Shown: piece after piece, positions 55,365-64,000 of the stretch | Numbering within the stretch: position 1 is the stretch's first letter | Layout: every line of letters begins with the position of its first letter | NCBI RefSeq assembly: GCF_010093815.1 | Contig: NW_022985550.1 | Span: forward strand, 2,350,055-2,414,054 | Length of the DNA stretch: 64,000 nt | Source: Pseudovirgaria hyperparasitica | Taxonomy: Eukaryota > Ascomycota > Dothideomycetes > Acrospermales > Acrospermaceae | Direction of reading: 5' to 3' | The notes under the pieces: generated by a model | What the model saw: only the letters and a program-made list of their open reading frames with translations | Database searches by the model: none | What the model was told of the DNA's origin: nothing | Made by a program: the position numbers and the translations under genes

Positions 55365-58300
55365 ATGTATCCATCCTCGCCTGATATACCAACATCTTTT
55401 GATCCAGCTATTCATTTGCATTCCGAAGTCGACACGCGTCTGCCATCTGAAAACCACTCTGACGAGATCGAAGCCCAGCTGCAACAGATAGAGGAGACCA
55501 GGATCACGAAAAACAGAGAAGGCATTGTGATTCAGCATCGCGCTTGGAGATCTGTTGACGCATTTCGGAGTGAGGAAGACTATATATTTGGTACAGCTCC
55601 TTTATTGCTGAGCGCGTCTGCATTGCCTCATATATCACAGATACACCAACGAGAACGCGGGTGAAGCGTGCGAGTAGCAACAAAAGTAGCATCTTCCCGT
55701 CCTCCCCACCGACGAGAACTATGCCGTTCATCTCGTCTCCAGTAGCTTATCCAGCGACCTCGTCTCCAGCTGCGCACTCCCCCAGGAAACGAAGGAAGCT
55801 TGGGGACGATGGGAAACCATCTAGGAGTCCATTGGATGTAGTCGATGCCAACAAGCGTCAAACCGCCGGGCCTTTTCTAGAGGAGGACGACGATGACTCG
55901 GAAGAAGATTCAGATGACCTAAAAGCCAGGCTCGGCAAACGCAAAGCGGTGCAATTCACGCATAAAAGCTCTCCCCCACCTATGGATCCTGCCCAGGTTA
56001 GTCAGCCCAGTGATGTGGTTGAAGCAGTCGAATCAGTCGCGGAGATAGCGTCAACAGCGAATCGTGAGGTAGCGCCTACCGAGACTCGACATGGAGGGCT
56101 TCAGCTGGCGAAAGCGACGACTGAATCAGGCCGAATCGTCTCTATTGCAGAGAGAAGAAAGAAGACTGCAAAAACGTATGAGCAAATAATCGCCTCGCGA
56201 TCCAATTATGCTCCAGGAGAAGCCCGCCAATGCTACTATGGTCTGAACATCCACCAACTGATGGATGACGCTAATCGTGAGGACGCTTCGAAGGCGGAAG
56301 CTGCGAGACTACATAGTCTCGAAGAGCCTCTGCCATCCATAGAACAAGCTGCACCAACAAAGCCGAAGCGAACCCTAATGTGGACCGAAAAGTACCGAGC
56401 AAAGAAGTTCACTGATCTTGTGGGAGATGAAAGAACCCATCGCTCAGTCCTCCGCTGGCTCAAAGGCTGGGATTCGATCGTGTTCCCCGGTTCCAATAGG
56501 CCAAAGCCAAAATCGCGCTCAGGAGTCCATGCTGAGACTGAAGAGCAGAGATACAGGAAAATTCTGCTGCTTACGGGACCTCCGGGCCTGGGCAAGACTA
56601 CTCTAGCACACGTTTGTGCACGACAGGCTGGATACGAAGCAAAGGAAATCAATGCCAGTGACGAGCGCAGTAAGGACGTTGTAAAGGGGCGCATTCGTGA
56701 TATGGTGGGAACCGAGAACGTTCGAGGCATCGATTCGAATACCGCAGACGGCAAAGTACGCAAAGCAGGCCGTCCGGTGTGTGTCATCGTTGATGAGGTT
56801 GATGGTGTAGTGGGTGGCAGTGGTGGAGGTGGAGAAGGGGGCTTTGTCAAAGCTCTGATCGACCTAATTCACCTTGACCAGCGAAATGCGAACGTAATTA
56901 ATTCACAGACTCCAGCTGCCACGCCAGCAGCACGGAAGAAAAAAGGTGATAAGTTCAGACTTTTACGGCCTATCATTTTGATCTGCAACGACCTCTACCA
57001 CCCATCCCTTCGACCTCTGCGACAGAGCTCCCTGGCAGAAGTCGTCCACATCCGGAAACCACCATTGGGTATGGTGATATCTCGCATTCACTCCGTTTTC
57101 GAAAAAGAAGGTATCCCGTGCGATTCGGATGGTGTTCGGCGCTTGTGCGAGGCAACTTGGGGAGTCAGTAACCGTAAAGAAGGTGGCAATGGAACTGGAA
57201 CTGGCGAAGGCGACATACGCAGCGTCATGGTAGTTGGTGAATGGGTTGCAGGCAAACTTCGTGCATGTGTGGACAAAGGCGAGATGCGTCTGACGAAGAA
57301 ATGGGTGGAGGAGCACATACTGGGTGACCTTGGCCATGGGGGTGGCGCTGCTCGCTCCTTAGGACGAGGAGGAGCTCGTGAGGTCGCAGAGAGAATCTTC
57401 CAGGAAAACGCTGGATTCCCGAAGACGACTATGGTGGCTCCTGTCGACATTGATCCCTTCGCGCCTGAAAGGGATGGCCCAGTAGGTGTCGCCGAAGCAA
57501 ACAAGAGTCGTGCCATGCAGCGCCTGCGAGAAATGGTGGATACGAGCGGCGATGCTGACAAGATTGTCGCAGGTATGAACACCTGAACCAACTAAAGACC
57601 TTTACTTACGCATCCATTGTAGACTGTCACTCCAACTACGCGACTTATCCTTACCAAGATGACACCTTCCTCACCAAACCCAACACCGCCTACGAGTGGC
57701 TCCACTTCCACGACATAATCAGCTCCTCTGTGCATACTAGCCAAGAGTGGGAACTCGCACCGTACCTCTCTCAAACGCCCCTCGCCTTCCACCATCTGTT
57801 CGCCTCCTCTACCACCCGCCTGGCCCAGAACACACGCACAAACGACACCACCTCCCTATCCGATAGCGAGCCGCTCCCCTTCACCGGTCCTACCGCCCCT
57901 TACTCCGCATCCGAAGCCCTCAAAGCAAACAAAGCCTCCCTCTCCGCCCTCCACGCCTCCTTGTCCCTCCCACTAACCCGCACATTTCGCTCTCCGGCCA
58001 CCCTCGCAACCGACCTCCTGCCGTACGTCACCCGCATGCTAGCCCCAGACGTCAAGCCCGTCATTATTCAATCTGGCTCATCAGCCACATCCAAGTTCAG
58101 CAACACAAGCACAGCGTCCGTGCGGCGCGGCGCAGAAAAGCAACTCGTGGCGCGCGCCGTAAATGCCATGATCGCGACGGGCGTGCGGTTCGAGCGCAGT
58201 CGCGTCGAGTACGATGCCGCAGCCGGACCTGGCACGCGCGCTGACTGGGTGTTTCGCATGGAGCCGCCGCTGGATGCACAGGCGGTGTTTGAGACGCTGG

Positions 58301-58701
58301 GTGGTTGTGCCGGGGCGGAGGCAAAGGTGCGGTTTGCGGTCAGGCAGGTCCTGGAGGCGGAGTATCGGCGGGAGGTTGCGAAGAGGGAGAACGAGGAGCG
58401 GAAGAAGAGAGGTGGCATTGTGGATGTTGATATACTGATGGATGCCAACGCCGGAGAGGGTTTGGCGGAGAAGGTTGGTTCTGTCGTGAAGGTACCGATG
58501 GTCAAGAAGGATTTCTTTGGGAGGGTGCTGAGGAAGGAGGAGGAGAGGGTTGAGGGTGATGGCGATGGAACGTCACGGAATAAGAAGAAGAGTAAGGAGC
58601 ATGAGAGGGCGGAAGGCCGGGTGTGGGTTAGTTATAATGAGGGCTTCTCGAATGCTGTCCGGAAGCCGATTACGTTGAAGGAGTTATTGAGCGGTTTCTA
58701 G
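55365..58701 (+). CDS. CTF18: Alternative clamp loader subunit Ctf18, 3 exons, 1078 aa
   Basis: Ctf18 with Rfc2-5, Ctf8 and Dcc1 loads PCNA on the leading strand and supports sister-chromatid cohesion and the replication checkpoint. Exons: 55365-55590, 55641-57572 and 57623-58701. Both introns are 50 bp. The AAA+ module follows LMWTEKYRAKKFTDLVGDE. Walker A GPPGLGKT is at 388-395, ASDERSKD follows, and Walker B is CVIVDEVDG. Sensor-like LLRPIILICNDLY stands after a basic loop. Splicing across intron 2 joins DKIVA|DCHSNY. The far C terminus, KKDFFGRVL then ITLKELLSGF, is the conserved segment that binds Ctf8-Dcc1. The length fits filamentous-fungal orthologues. Confidence 0.93.
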
Positions 58702-59175
58702 CACGGCATTGTTTATTATCGGCACATACACACACACTAGCGTTATCATAGGGCATGACCAAGGTTATTCACCTTTGATTTGGTTCGCTCCCTGTAACTT
58801 ATATGATAATCTTCACACAATCATCATTGACATTCAGTATCCCAGACCACCTAGACACGAGGAGACAGACCTTTTGATTAATTCCAATTGTTGCTTTATT
58901 TCATTGCTATGTCGCAAAGCTGTTTTTGGACTCTGCGATATAGACAGACTATGGGTATATTTTTGCGCCTATACCCACGGACATGAGATAATTATGAGTC
59001 TAGCGACGTTTAGTCGGCAGTAAACAGGGGTATATGTGCGCATCGTTGAACATGTTACAAGAGATTGTGTCTCACGATCGATATCATATGGCAGTCTGTC
59101 AATCTCGCCTTGCGTGATGCGATGGCCGCCCAGACTCGCGATGGTTTCGAGGTCCTGCTTCGTTTTCCTAACGCT
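58702..59175. other. Convergent 3' region, CTF18 and EAF7
   Basis: This 474-bp stretch between stops has no gene recognised. Confidence 0.5.
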
Positions 59176-60015
59176 TCAGCGTTTGCGCGTTCGTCTCGTA
59201 GCCCGGACCTTGTTCGCCCTCTGGCCTCCCTTGGTGTCCTCAGGTTCCGACTCCTCTTCAGCCTCATCCTCGTCCTCCCCATCCTCCTCATCATCTCCCA
59301 CGGAGTCCGAGACCGCTGACTGCGCCTTGCTATTGCGCCCTGCGGACGCTGCCTTTCCCTTTACGCCCCGCCCACTCAGCTTTGCAGCTCGCCCCTTTTT
59401 CGCCGGCGGCGAGCTCTGTACCTCGACCTCCTCCTCCTTCTCGTCTGACCCAACGCTACCCTGGCCCAACGATATCGGCCGCGCATCGTCCCTCCCAAAC
59501 TGCAGTTCTGGAAGCTCGGGCGAGCTACTTCTCTCCGCGTCGCTCGGCGGGAATCGGCGCGCCCACATTAAGTCGCCAAACTCGTCGTCCGGCAGCTCGA
59601 AGCTCGGCATCTGGTCCTCGTCATCTGCATCCTCCGGATCCGGATCTTCGGCAAAATTGTGTCCGTTTTCGCGATCGTCGAGGGTCTCTAGGTCGTACAG
59701 CGCGTTTAGCTTGCGCCAGATGCCGGGGATGCGGGTGTGGGAGGATGCGCTGCCGGTGTAGCCGTGGGAACGCAGGTCTCTGGAGATGGAGAGCATGCGG
59801 AAGTGCTTGTGCATACCAGTGGGTTTGTAGCGGATGAGGTTCTTGAAGAGGAGGGATTCTTGGTCGTCGGTCCATGGGTCGTTGGCGAGGTCTTTGGGGC
59901 TTTGCTCGGTTTGGGGGGAGGCTGCGGTGGCCGTGGTGTCGATGGGGGTTTTGGGTTGAGATTCGGCAAGAGGGGTAGTCGCGGCGCTGACTTTGGCTCT
60001 TTTTCGGGGCGGCAT
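59176..60015 (-). CDS. EAF7: NuA4 histone acetyltransferase subunit Eaf7 (CT20/MRGBP family), 279 aa
   Basis: Eaf7 belongs to the Eaf5-Eaf7-Eaf3 module of NuA4, which acetylates H4 and H2A. The single exon starts MPPRKRAKVS (basic, nuclear). The CT20 fold is at about residues 45-115: DPWTDDQESLLFKNLIRYKP, then GMHKHFRMLSISRDL, and IPGIWRKLNALYDLE, all family-defining words. The remainder is disordered: acidic DPEDADDEDQ, then ELPDDEFGDLMWARRFPP, a further conserved patch, and an Asp/Glu tail ending in basic RATRRTRKR. It is divergent to the GCP gene with only about 200 bp between start codons. Confidence 0.94.
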   Translation of the reverse strand: MPPRKRAKVSAATTPLAESQPKTPIDTTATAASPQTEQSPKDLANDPWTDDQESLLFKNLIRYKPTGMHKHFRMLSISRDLRSHGYTGSASSHTRIPGIWRKLNALYDLETLDDRENGHNFAEDPDPEDADDEDQMPSFELPDDEFGDLMWARRFPPSDAERSSSPELPELQFGRDDARPISLGQGSVGSDEKEEEVEVQSSPPAKKGRAAKLSGRGVKGKAASAGRNSKAQSAVSDSVGDDEEDGEDEDEAEEESEPEDTKGGQRANKVRATRRTRKR

Positions 60016-60218
60016 GCTGAATGTAAGAATTGATGTGTATGAGGATCAATTGGAAGTGAATCGTAAGGCCGACTGTAGGAGCAGATTGAGCTGGTACCTA
60101 AAGTATGTATGATAGCTCTGTAGGGCTGAACGGCTTGGCGTTCGTAGTTGGCCCATGCCGCCCCACCAAACGCGTCTCCCCGCACTTTTCCATTTACGCG
60201 TCTTCATCTCATGTAGTT
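60016..60218. promoter_or_regulatory. Compact bidirectional promoter, EAF7 and gamma-tubulin complex gene
   Basis: Only 203 bp separate the two divergent ATGs, so regulatory sites must be shared or closely packed. No TATA box is evident. If the GCP gene starts at the in-frame ATG 60105 instead, the spacing shrinks to 89 bp. Confidence 0.5.
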
Positions 60219-63049
60219 ATGGAGCTGCAAGACGACAGCGGTGATCCGTTCGATGTTGCAGCAATATGGCAGACCTCTATTTTCGCAAAGGATATGCATA
60301 TCGAACCCTCGGATCTGTTCCCTGGGACCGGACTTGATAGTCAGTACGAATCTTTGGTGTTACCGACTGCGATTGCTAACGTTACTTAGTCCCAGCAGTC
60401 AAGCTTGACAATCCATATGCGCCGAAAGTGTCATTGGACGAAGCGCTTCAATTGCCAAACATAGATGATTTTCAGTTCGCGAGTCTTGACGATTCCCTGC
60501 AACCTCTCGAGACCGAGACGTCTTCGGACGAAGATCAACTGCCTGTGCTCCACGATGAAATTGATGACCTTTGGGACCTTGAGTGCGAGTTCCATAAATC
60601 AGATTCTACACCTCAACTCTTCTCCTGGGAAGCCTTCGAATCTCAAACAATCGATCGCCCTTCTCCATTATATCTCTCAGAAGCTGGTCCTACCGTCTTT
60701 GATGCTATACTTTCACAAACCAATGCCTCTACGCAGAAAGATACTCGAGCAATACGAACCGATGCCCTCTTGAATTGCTTATTTAACTTGGGTCTGGGTC
60801 GATCATCAGTGCTCTTTCAATTCACCAAAGGGAAGAATGTCGCTCACAGCGTTTCGGCGGAGCATATGACGGGGCTGAGCGTGCAACTCACTCAGGCAGT
60901 AATCGGAGACTTCTTGGAATGTGGTACGACGTTCCGACTCTTGACCTCGTTCGTGGACCGAACATATGCATCCGCGAAAGCATTTCCCGCAATGGTTGCT
61001 CTGGCAAACACAGTCTCTACTGTGCTGTCCACCATGGTCACTCAACTTGAAAGTCGTTATGTCCAAAGTTTATTACAGCTCGAAGCTCTGTTTAAAGAGC
61101 CGAAACTGCTTATGCAAGAATTGAAAGATCTGTTATCATATGTGCGTGGCGCTCGAACGAATACTGCTCTGGTCGTCAGAGTATACAATTTCGTTGCCAA
61201 GAAAGGGCAACAGAGTGCTCTGCTGAACGCTGTCAATCTTCATGTGCTCGCTCGTGTGTCGCAGCCATGGCTGAACCTTGTCCAAGAGTGGACAGGAATG
61301 CACGAACAAACCATGTATGGTGGCCTTGAGACTGAGGACGACTTTTTTGCGCAACGGGCCCCGGACCCGGAAGACAAAGCTGTTACAGCCAAGGTCGCCG
61401 AGTTCCTATACATACACCAGCATATGCCTCCCTTTATCCCTGACGCCGAAGGCGAAATGATATTTGAGACCGGCAGTGCTGTTCGTTTTCTACGCCACCA
61501 TCATCCCGAGCATCCAACTTGTTCTATGAAACGACTGAAACTTCAGGTGCCGGAATTACAATGGCGCTTCACTTGGGATGATGTAGAGCGTACGGCAGGG
61601 AAGGCGAAAGACTTTGAGGCAAGCTTACAGAACGCCATAAAAAGATATGTCACCGGCGACCTTTCACGGCCCGCTAGTAAAGGTCAAAAAAGCTTCGTAT
61701 CGTCCAGTGATAGTGGTCAAGCCACATTCATAGACTTTGCGAACTTCATAGAGAATAGTGCCTCACTGCTTGATTCCCAGCCGCCGCCCGAGGAGTCTCA
61801 GCTCCCACAAGAACTAGTTGCATTGATGTCGCTAGCCCTAGATGGGACTTCCGCCATTCCGCCAAGGGATGTAAATACCTTCGAACCACCTTTAGCTCTG
61901 TCGCCGGTACTCACGCTGATTCCTCTACTAAGGATACAAGCCCAGCTTGTCAATGCCGTCACTTTAAGACTTTTTTTCCGAACTCACGGCCTTCGTCATC
62001 ATCTTGACCTCCATAGGCAATACCATTTGTTCGGCGATGGTGTCTTTCTCGCTCAACTATCGACTGCTTTGTTCAGTCCGGACTTGAGGACCGCAGAGAG
62101 AGAAAAGGGAAAGGTAAGGACTGGAGCAACAATGGGTCTGAGACTCGGGACTAGAACCACTTGGCCTCCAGCAAGCTCCGAACTGAGGCTTGCATTGATG
62201 GGCGTTCTCAGTGATTGCTACCACTCCTCGGAGCTTTATTTATCCCATGTGAAGCATACAATGGATGTGCGCGAGCGAAAACGCGAGGACGGTGATCTTC
62301 CTGGACGACTCAGCTTTTCTGTACGTCATCTTCCCGAGGCCGAGATCACAAGAGTCATGGACCCAAATTCGCTGTATGCCTTGGATTTCCTACGCCTCCA
62401 GTACGACGCTCCTTCACCCATCAACCTCGTGATTACGCCATCTTCGCTCGAAAAGTACGACCAAGTTTTCAAGTTCCTGTGTCGACTCTTACGCATGCTC
62501 TTTGTCGTTAACCATCTTCCGCGAGATCTGTCGTCCAAAGTGGCCCGTAAGTTTCGAACCGAAGCTATCCATTTTGTCGTCACTGTCAGCTCATACTTTT
62601 TCGACACTGGCATTTGCGAGAAATGGACTTCGTTCGCTGAGTCTCTAGACAACATCGAAATACGTTTGAGACAAGAGGATGCCACTCATGAGTATGGCTC
62701 TGTTGTTTCTGAGGGACTTGGTCACGTGCGCAAGGCTCACGAAGCCTGCCTAGATCGCATCATGCTGACCCTCTTTCTGCGGAAACGGCACGACAAGGTC
62801 ATAGGTCTTTTGGAAGAGATATTCTCTTATATCCTTGAATTCGCTGGGCATGCCGAGCCTCATGTACCTGAGGTCGATGGCCTTTACAAGAAACTGCACG
62901 ATAAAACGAAGGTGTTCCTGCAAGTCTGTCGTGGATTGAGTGGCAGACGGAGTAAGAAGGTCACAACGACGACAGGCGACGAGATGGATGTCGAGAAGCT
63001 TGTTGTCAAGATGGACGTCTCGGGATACTATGGAGACGAATCTCCGTGA
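60219..63049 (+). CDS. Gamma-tubulin complex component (GCP5/GCP6-like, Spc97/Spc98 family), 2 exons, 926 aa
   Basis: GCPs build the gamma-tubulin ring that nucleates microtubules at the spindle pole body. Exons: 60219-60339 and 60390-63049. The intron is 50 bp with a TGCTAAC branch and TTAG acceptor; joining gives GTGLD|IPAVKLDNPYAP. The N terminus contains LFSWEAFE and PLYLSEAGPTVFDA, seen in fungal GCP5/6-type proteins. The GRIP1-like half covers about residues 110-480 and the GRIP2-like half about 530-900 (LVNAVTLRLFFRTHGL, HHHLDLHRQYHLFGDGVFL, LEKYDQVFKFLCRLLRMLFVV). The choice among GCP4-6 is uncertain. The start could be 60105, adding 38 residues. Confidence 0.88.
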
Positions 63050-63543
63050 TGGAAATTCATCGATACGACTAATGATAGTCCAGACTGAGACCTTGATGTA
63101 TAACCGGCCCCCAACGAACTAATCCAGGATTGTGCCCTGCGCCCGAGGCTGAGACTCCACACAGAACGTTGCCTTATCTAAAGGGAATCTGCACTTTGGC
63201 AACACTTGCTTTCTTGCCATTAATCAAAAGCAATGAATCAGCTCCAGGAGAACGTCGATACTACACCGACGCCTGCATCGTCTGTGGACGCCACGATGCA
63301 GTTGGAACCGCTCCCTGCCATTTCGCCGCCAATCAAAGCCCGCAAACGGGACGTCATCATCAGCGGTGCCAGAATTGCTAAAAGCTTACCCTCCATCGCT
63401 TGGTATGCTACGAAACTTGGTGCGCGTCGAACGATGAAGACGAGCAGTAATCGCCAACGCCACTTGCGTGAGAAGTTAAAGGTCAATAGGCACTCTTGCG
63501 CCATCAATCGCCCTCTTACTTACCAACCTCGTAGCATTCATCC
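63050..63543. other. Region upstream of the HET gene with a MYND-like fragment
   Basis: The plus frame 63130-63381 encodes DACIVCGRHDAVG, later HHQRCQNC, and after its stop the same frame continues with LTLHRLVC. The CxxC ... CQ ... HxxxC order recalls a MYND finger with one ligand off. Another ORF starts at ATG 63233 (MNQLQENVDTT). It may be an unspliced small gene, a relic, or the lost N terminus of the HET gene. Confidence 0.25.
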
Positions 63544-64000
63544 ATGAGCTCTTTCGAGTATGACAAGCTCAGTCACCCGGATAATATTCGTCTTCTCTCC
63601 ATTGCTCCTGCGTCTTCACTCTCGCCACTCGTCTGTTGGTTGGAAGAGGTGCCATTGGCGAATTGCCCCGACTATACCGCCCTGTCGTACTCCTGGGACA
63701 AGAACACCTCCTGGAAGCGGAATATTTATAGCATTTGCTGTGCCTTGCTCAGTATCGTTCCCTGTTGTCGCTGTATGGGGTATGCCAGTCAACCAAAATT
63801 CAGACAGTACCATATAATTTGCAATAGACGAAGCATTCCCATCACCCGCAATCTCTATGAATGTCTATTACAATTGCGCGAATCAAAGTTCACTGGCAAG
63901 ATTTGGATCGATGCAATTTGTGTCAACCAAAGAGACATCCCAGAGAGGAATTCGCAAGTCCTCCATATGCCTACAGTCTATACGTCTGCCCAACGCGTGA
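63544..64000 (+). CDS. HET-domain (heterokaryon incompatibility) protein, 5' part, cut by window edge
   Basis: HET domains are TIR-like modules that trigger cell death when genetically different hyphae fuse. Starting at ATG 63544 (MSSFEYDKLSHPDNIRLL), the frame is open for 152 codons to the window end. It contains the three HET blocks in order: DYTALSYSWD (near residue 46), ITRNLYECLLQLRE, and KIWIDAICVNQRDIPERNSQV, followed by M..VYTSAQRV. The usual Gly of ALSYxWG is Asp here. An insert of about 30 Cys-rich residues lies between the first block and ICNRRSIPITRNL. The C-terminal part and the polymorphic partner domain lie outside the window. Confidence 0.9.
   Translation, partial: MSSFEYDKLSHPDNIRLLSIAPASSLSPLVCWLEEVPLANCPDYTALSYSWDKNTSWKRNIYSICCALLSIVPCCRCMGYASQPKFRQYHIICNRRSIPITRNLYECLLQLRESKFTGKIWIDAICVNQRDIPERNSQVLHMPTVYTSAQRV

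Overview
The window reads as nuclear DNA of a filamentous ascomycete (Pezizomycotina, probably a dothideomycete; the class is an inference). The evidence is short introns of about 40-130 bp with GTRNGT donors, CTRAC branch sites and YAG acceptors, moderate GC genes on both strands without operons, and fungal-specific families: RRN7, a Tos4/Plm2-type FHA protein, FYV7, EAF7, IES2, a POT peptide transporter and a HET-domain protein. For most multi-exon genes I rebuilt the splice junctions by hand and checked reading-frame phase and family-conserved residues across each junction. LAYOUT. 1-5.4 kb: palmitoyl-protein thioesterase, an L1-domain ribosome-biogenesis protein, an FHA-domain protein. 6.7-13.5 kb: a housekeeping block with the ubiquitin-eL40 fusion, Pol I factor RRN7, eIF5A and Golgi tether subunit COG3. 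13.8-16.4 kb: an unrecognised repeat-bearing protein, a doubtful ORF and a short-chain dehydrogenase. 17.3-21.6 kb: xanthine dehydrogenase, 1357 aa in four exons. 21.6-27.5 kb: a gene-poor, AT-rich island with one secreted protein (a possible inactive metalloprotease relative) and two well-delimited non-autonomous DNA transposons (MITEs). 27.5-32.4 kb: a Y-family DNA polymerase (iota/eta type, UBZ finger) and a conserved fungal protein of unknown role. 32.4-35.8 kb: a microsatellite-rich, gene-empty stretch with a 250-base assembly gap. 35.8-45.7 kb: a membrane microprotein, a membrane-anchored pirin, a small DUF7053-like protein, INO80 subunit IES2, an Atos-family protein and rRNA-processing FYV7. 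45.7-48.4 kb: no convincing gene. 48.5-64 kb: peptide transporter, a large E2-domain protein, a secreted T4-type (GH24) lysozyme, CTF18, NuA4 subunit EAF7, a gamma-tubulin complex component, and the start of a HET-domain gene cut by the window edge. HOW THE GENES RELATE. There is no obvious biosynthetic cluster. Many genes serve ribosome production and translation (L1-domain protein, eL40, RRN7, eIF5A, FYV7) or chromosome upkeep (FHA factor, Pol iota, IES2, CTF18, EAF7, GCP), in ordinary dispersed eukaryotic order. MOST NOTABLE. (1) The ubiquitin-eL40 start codon is split by an intron (A|TG) and followed by a 7-nt exon, so that retaining either intron gives a start-stop or near start-stop reading. 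(2) The DNA polymerase iota gene has a 6-nt exon encoding the Asp-Tyr of its catalytic motif. (3) The secreted lysozyme keeps the exact E-9-D-6-T catalytic spacing of phage T4 lysozyme. (4) Two MITEs with different termini lie beside a candidate effector. (5) Three GATA sites spaced exactly 10 bp apart lie in the Atos/FYV7 divergent promoter. I found no clear evidence of a wholly new multi-gene system.
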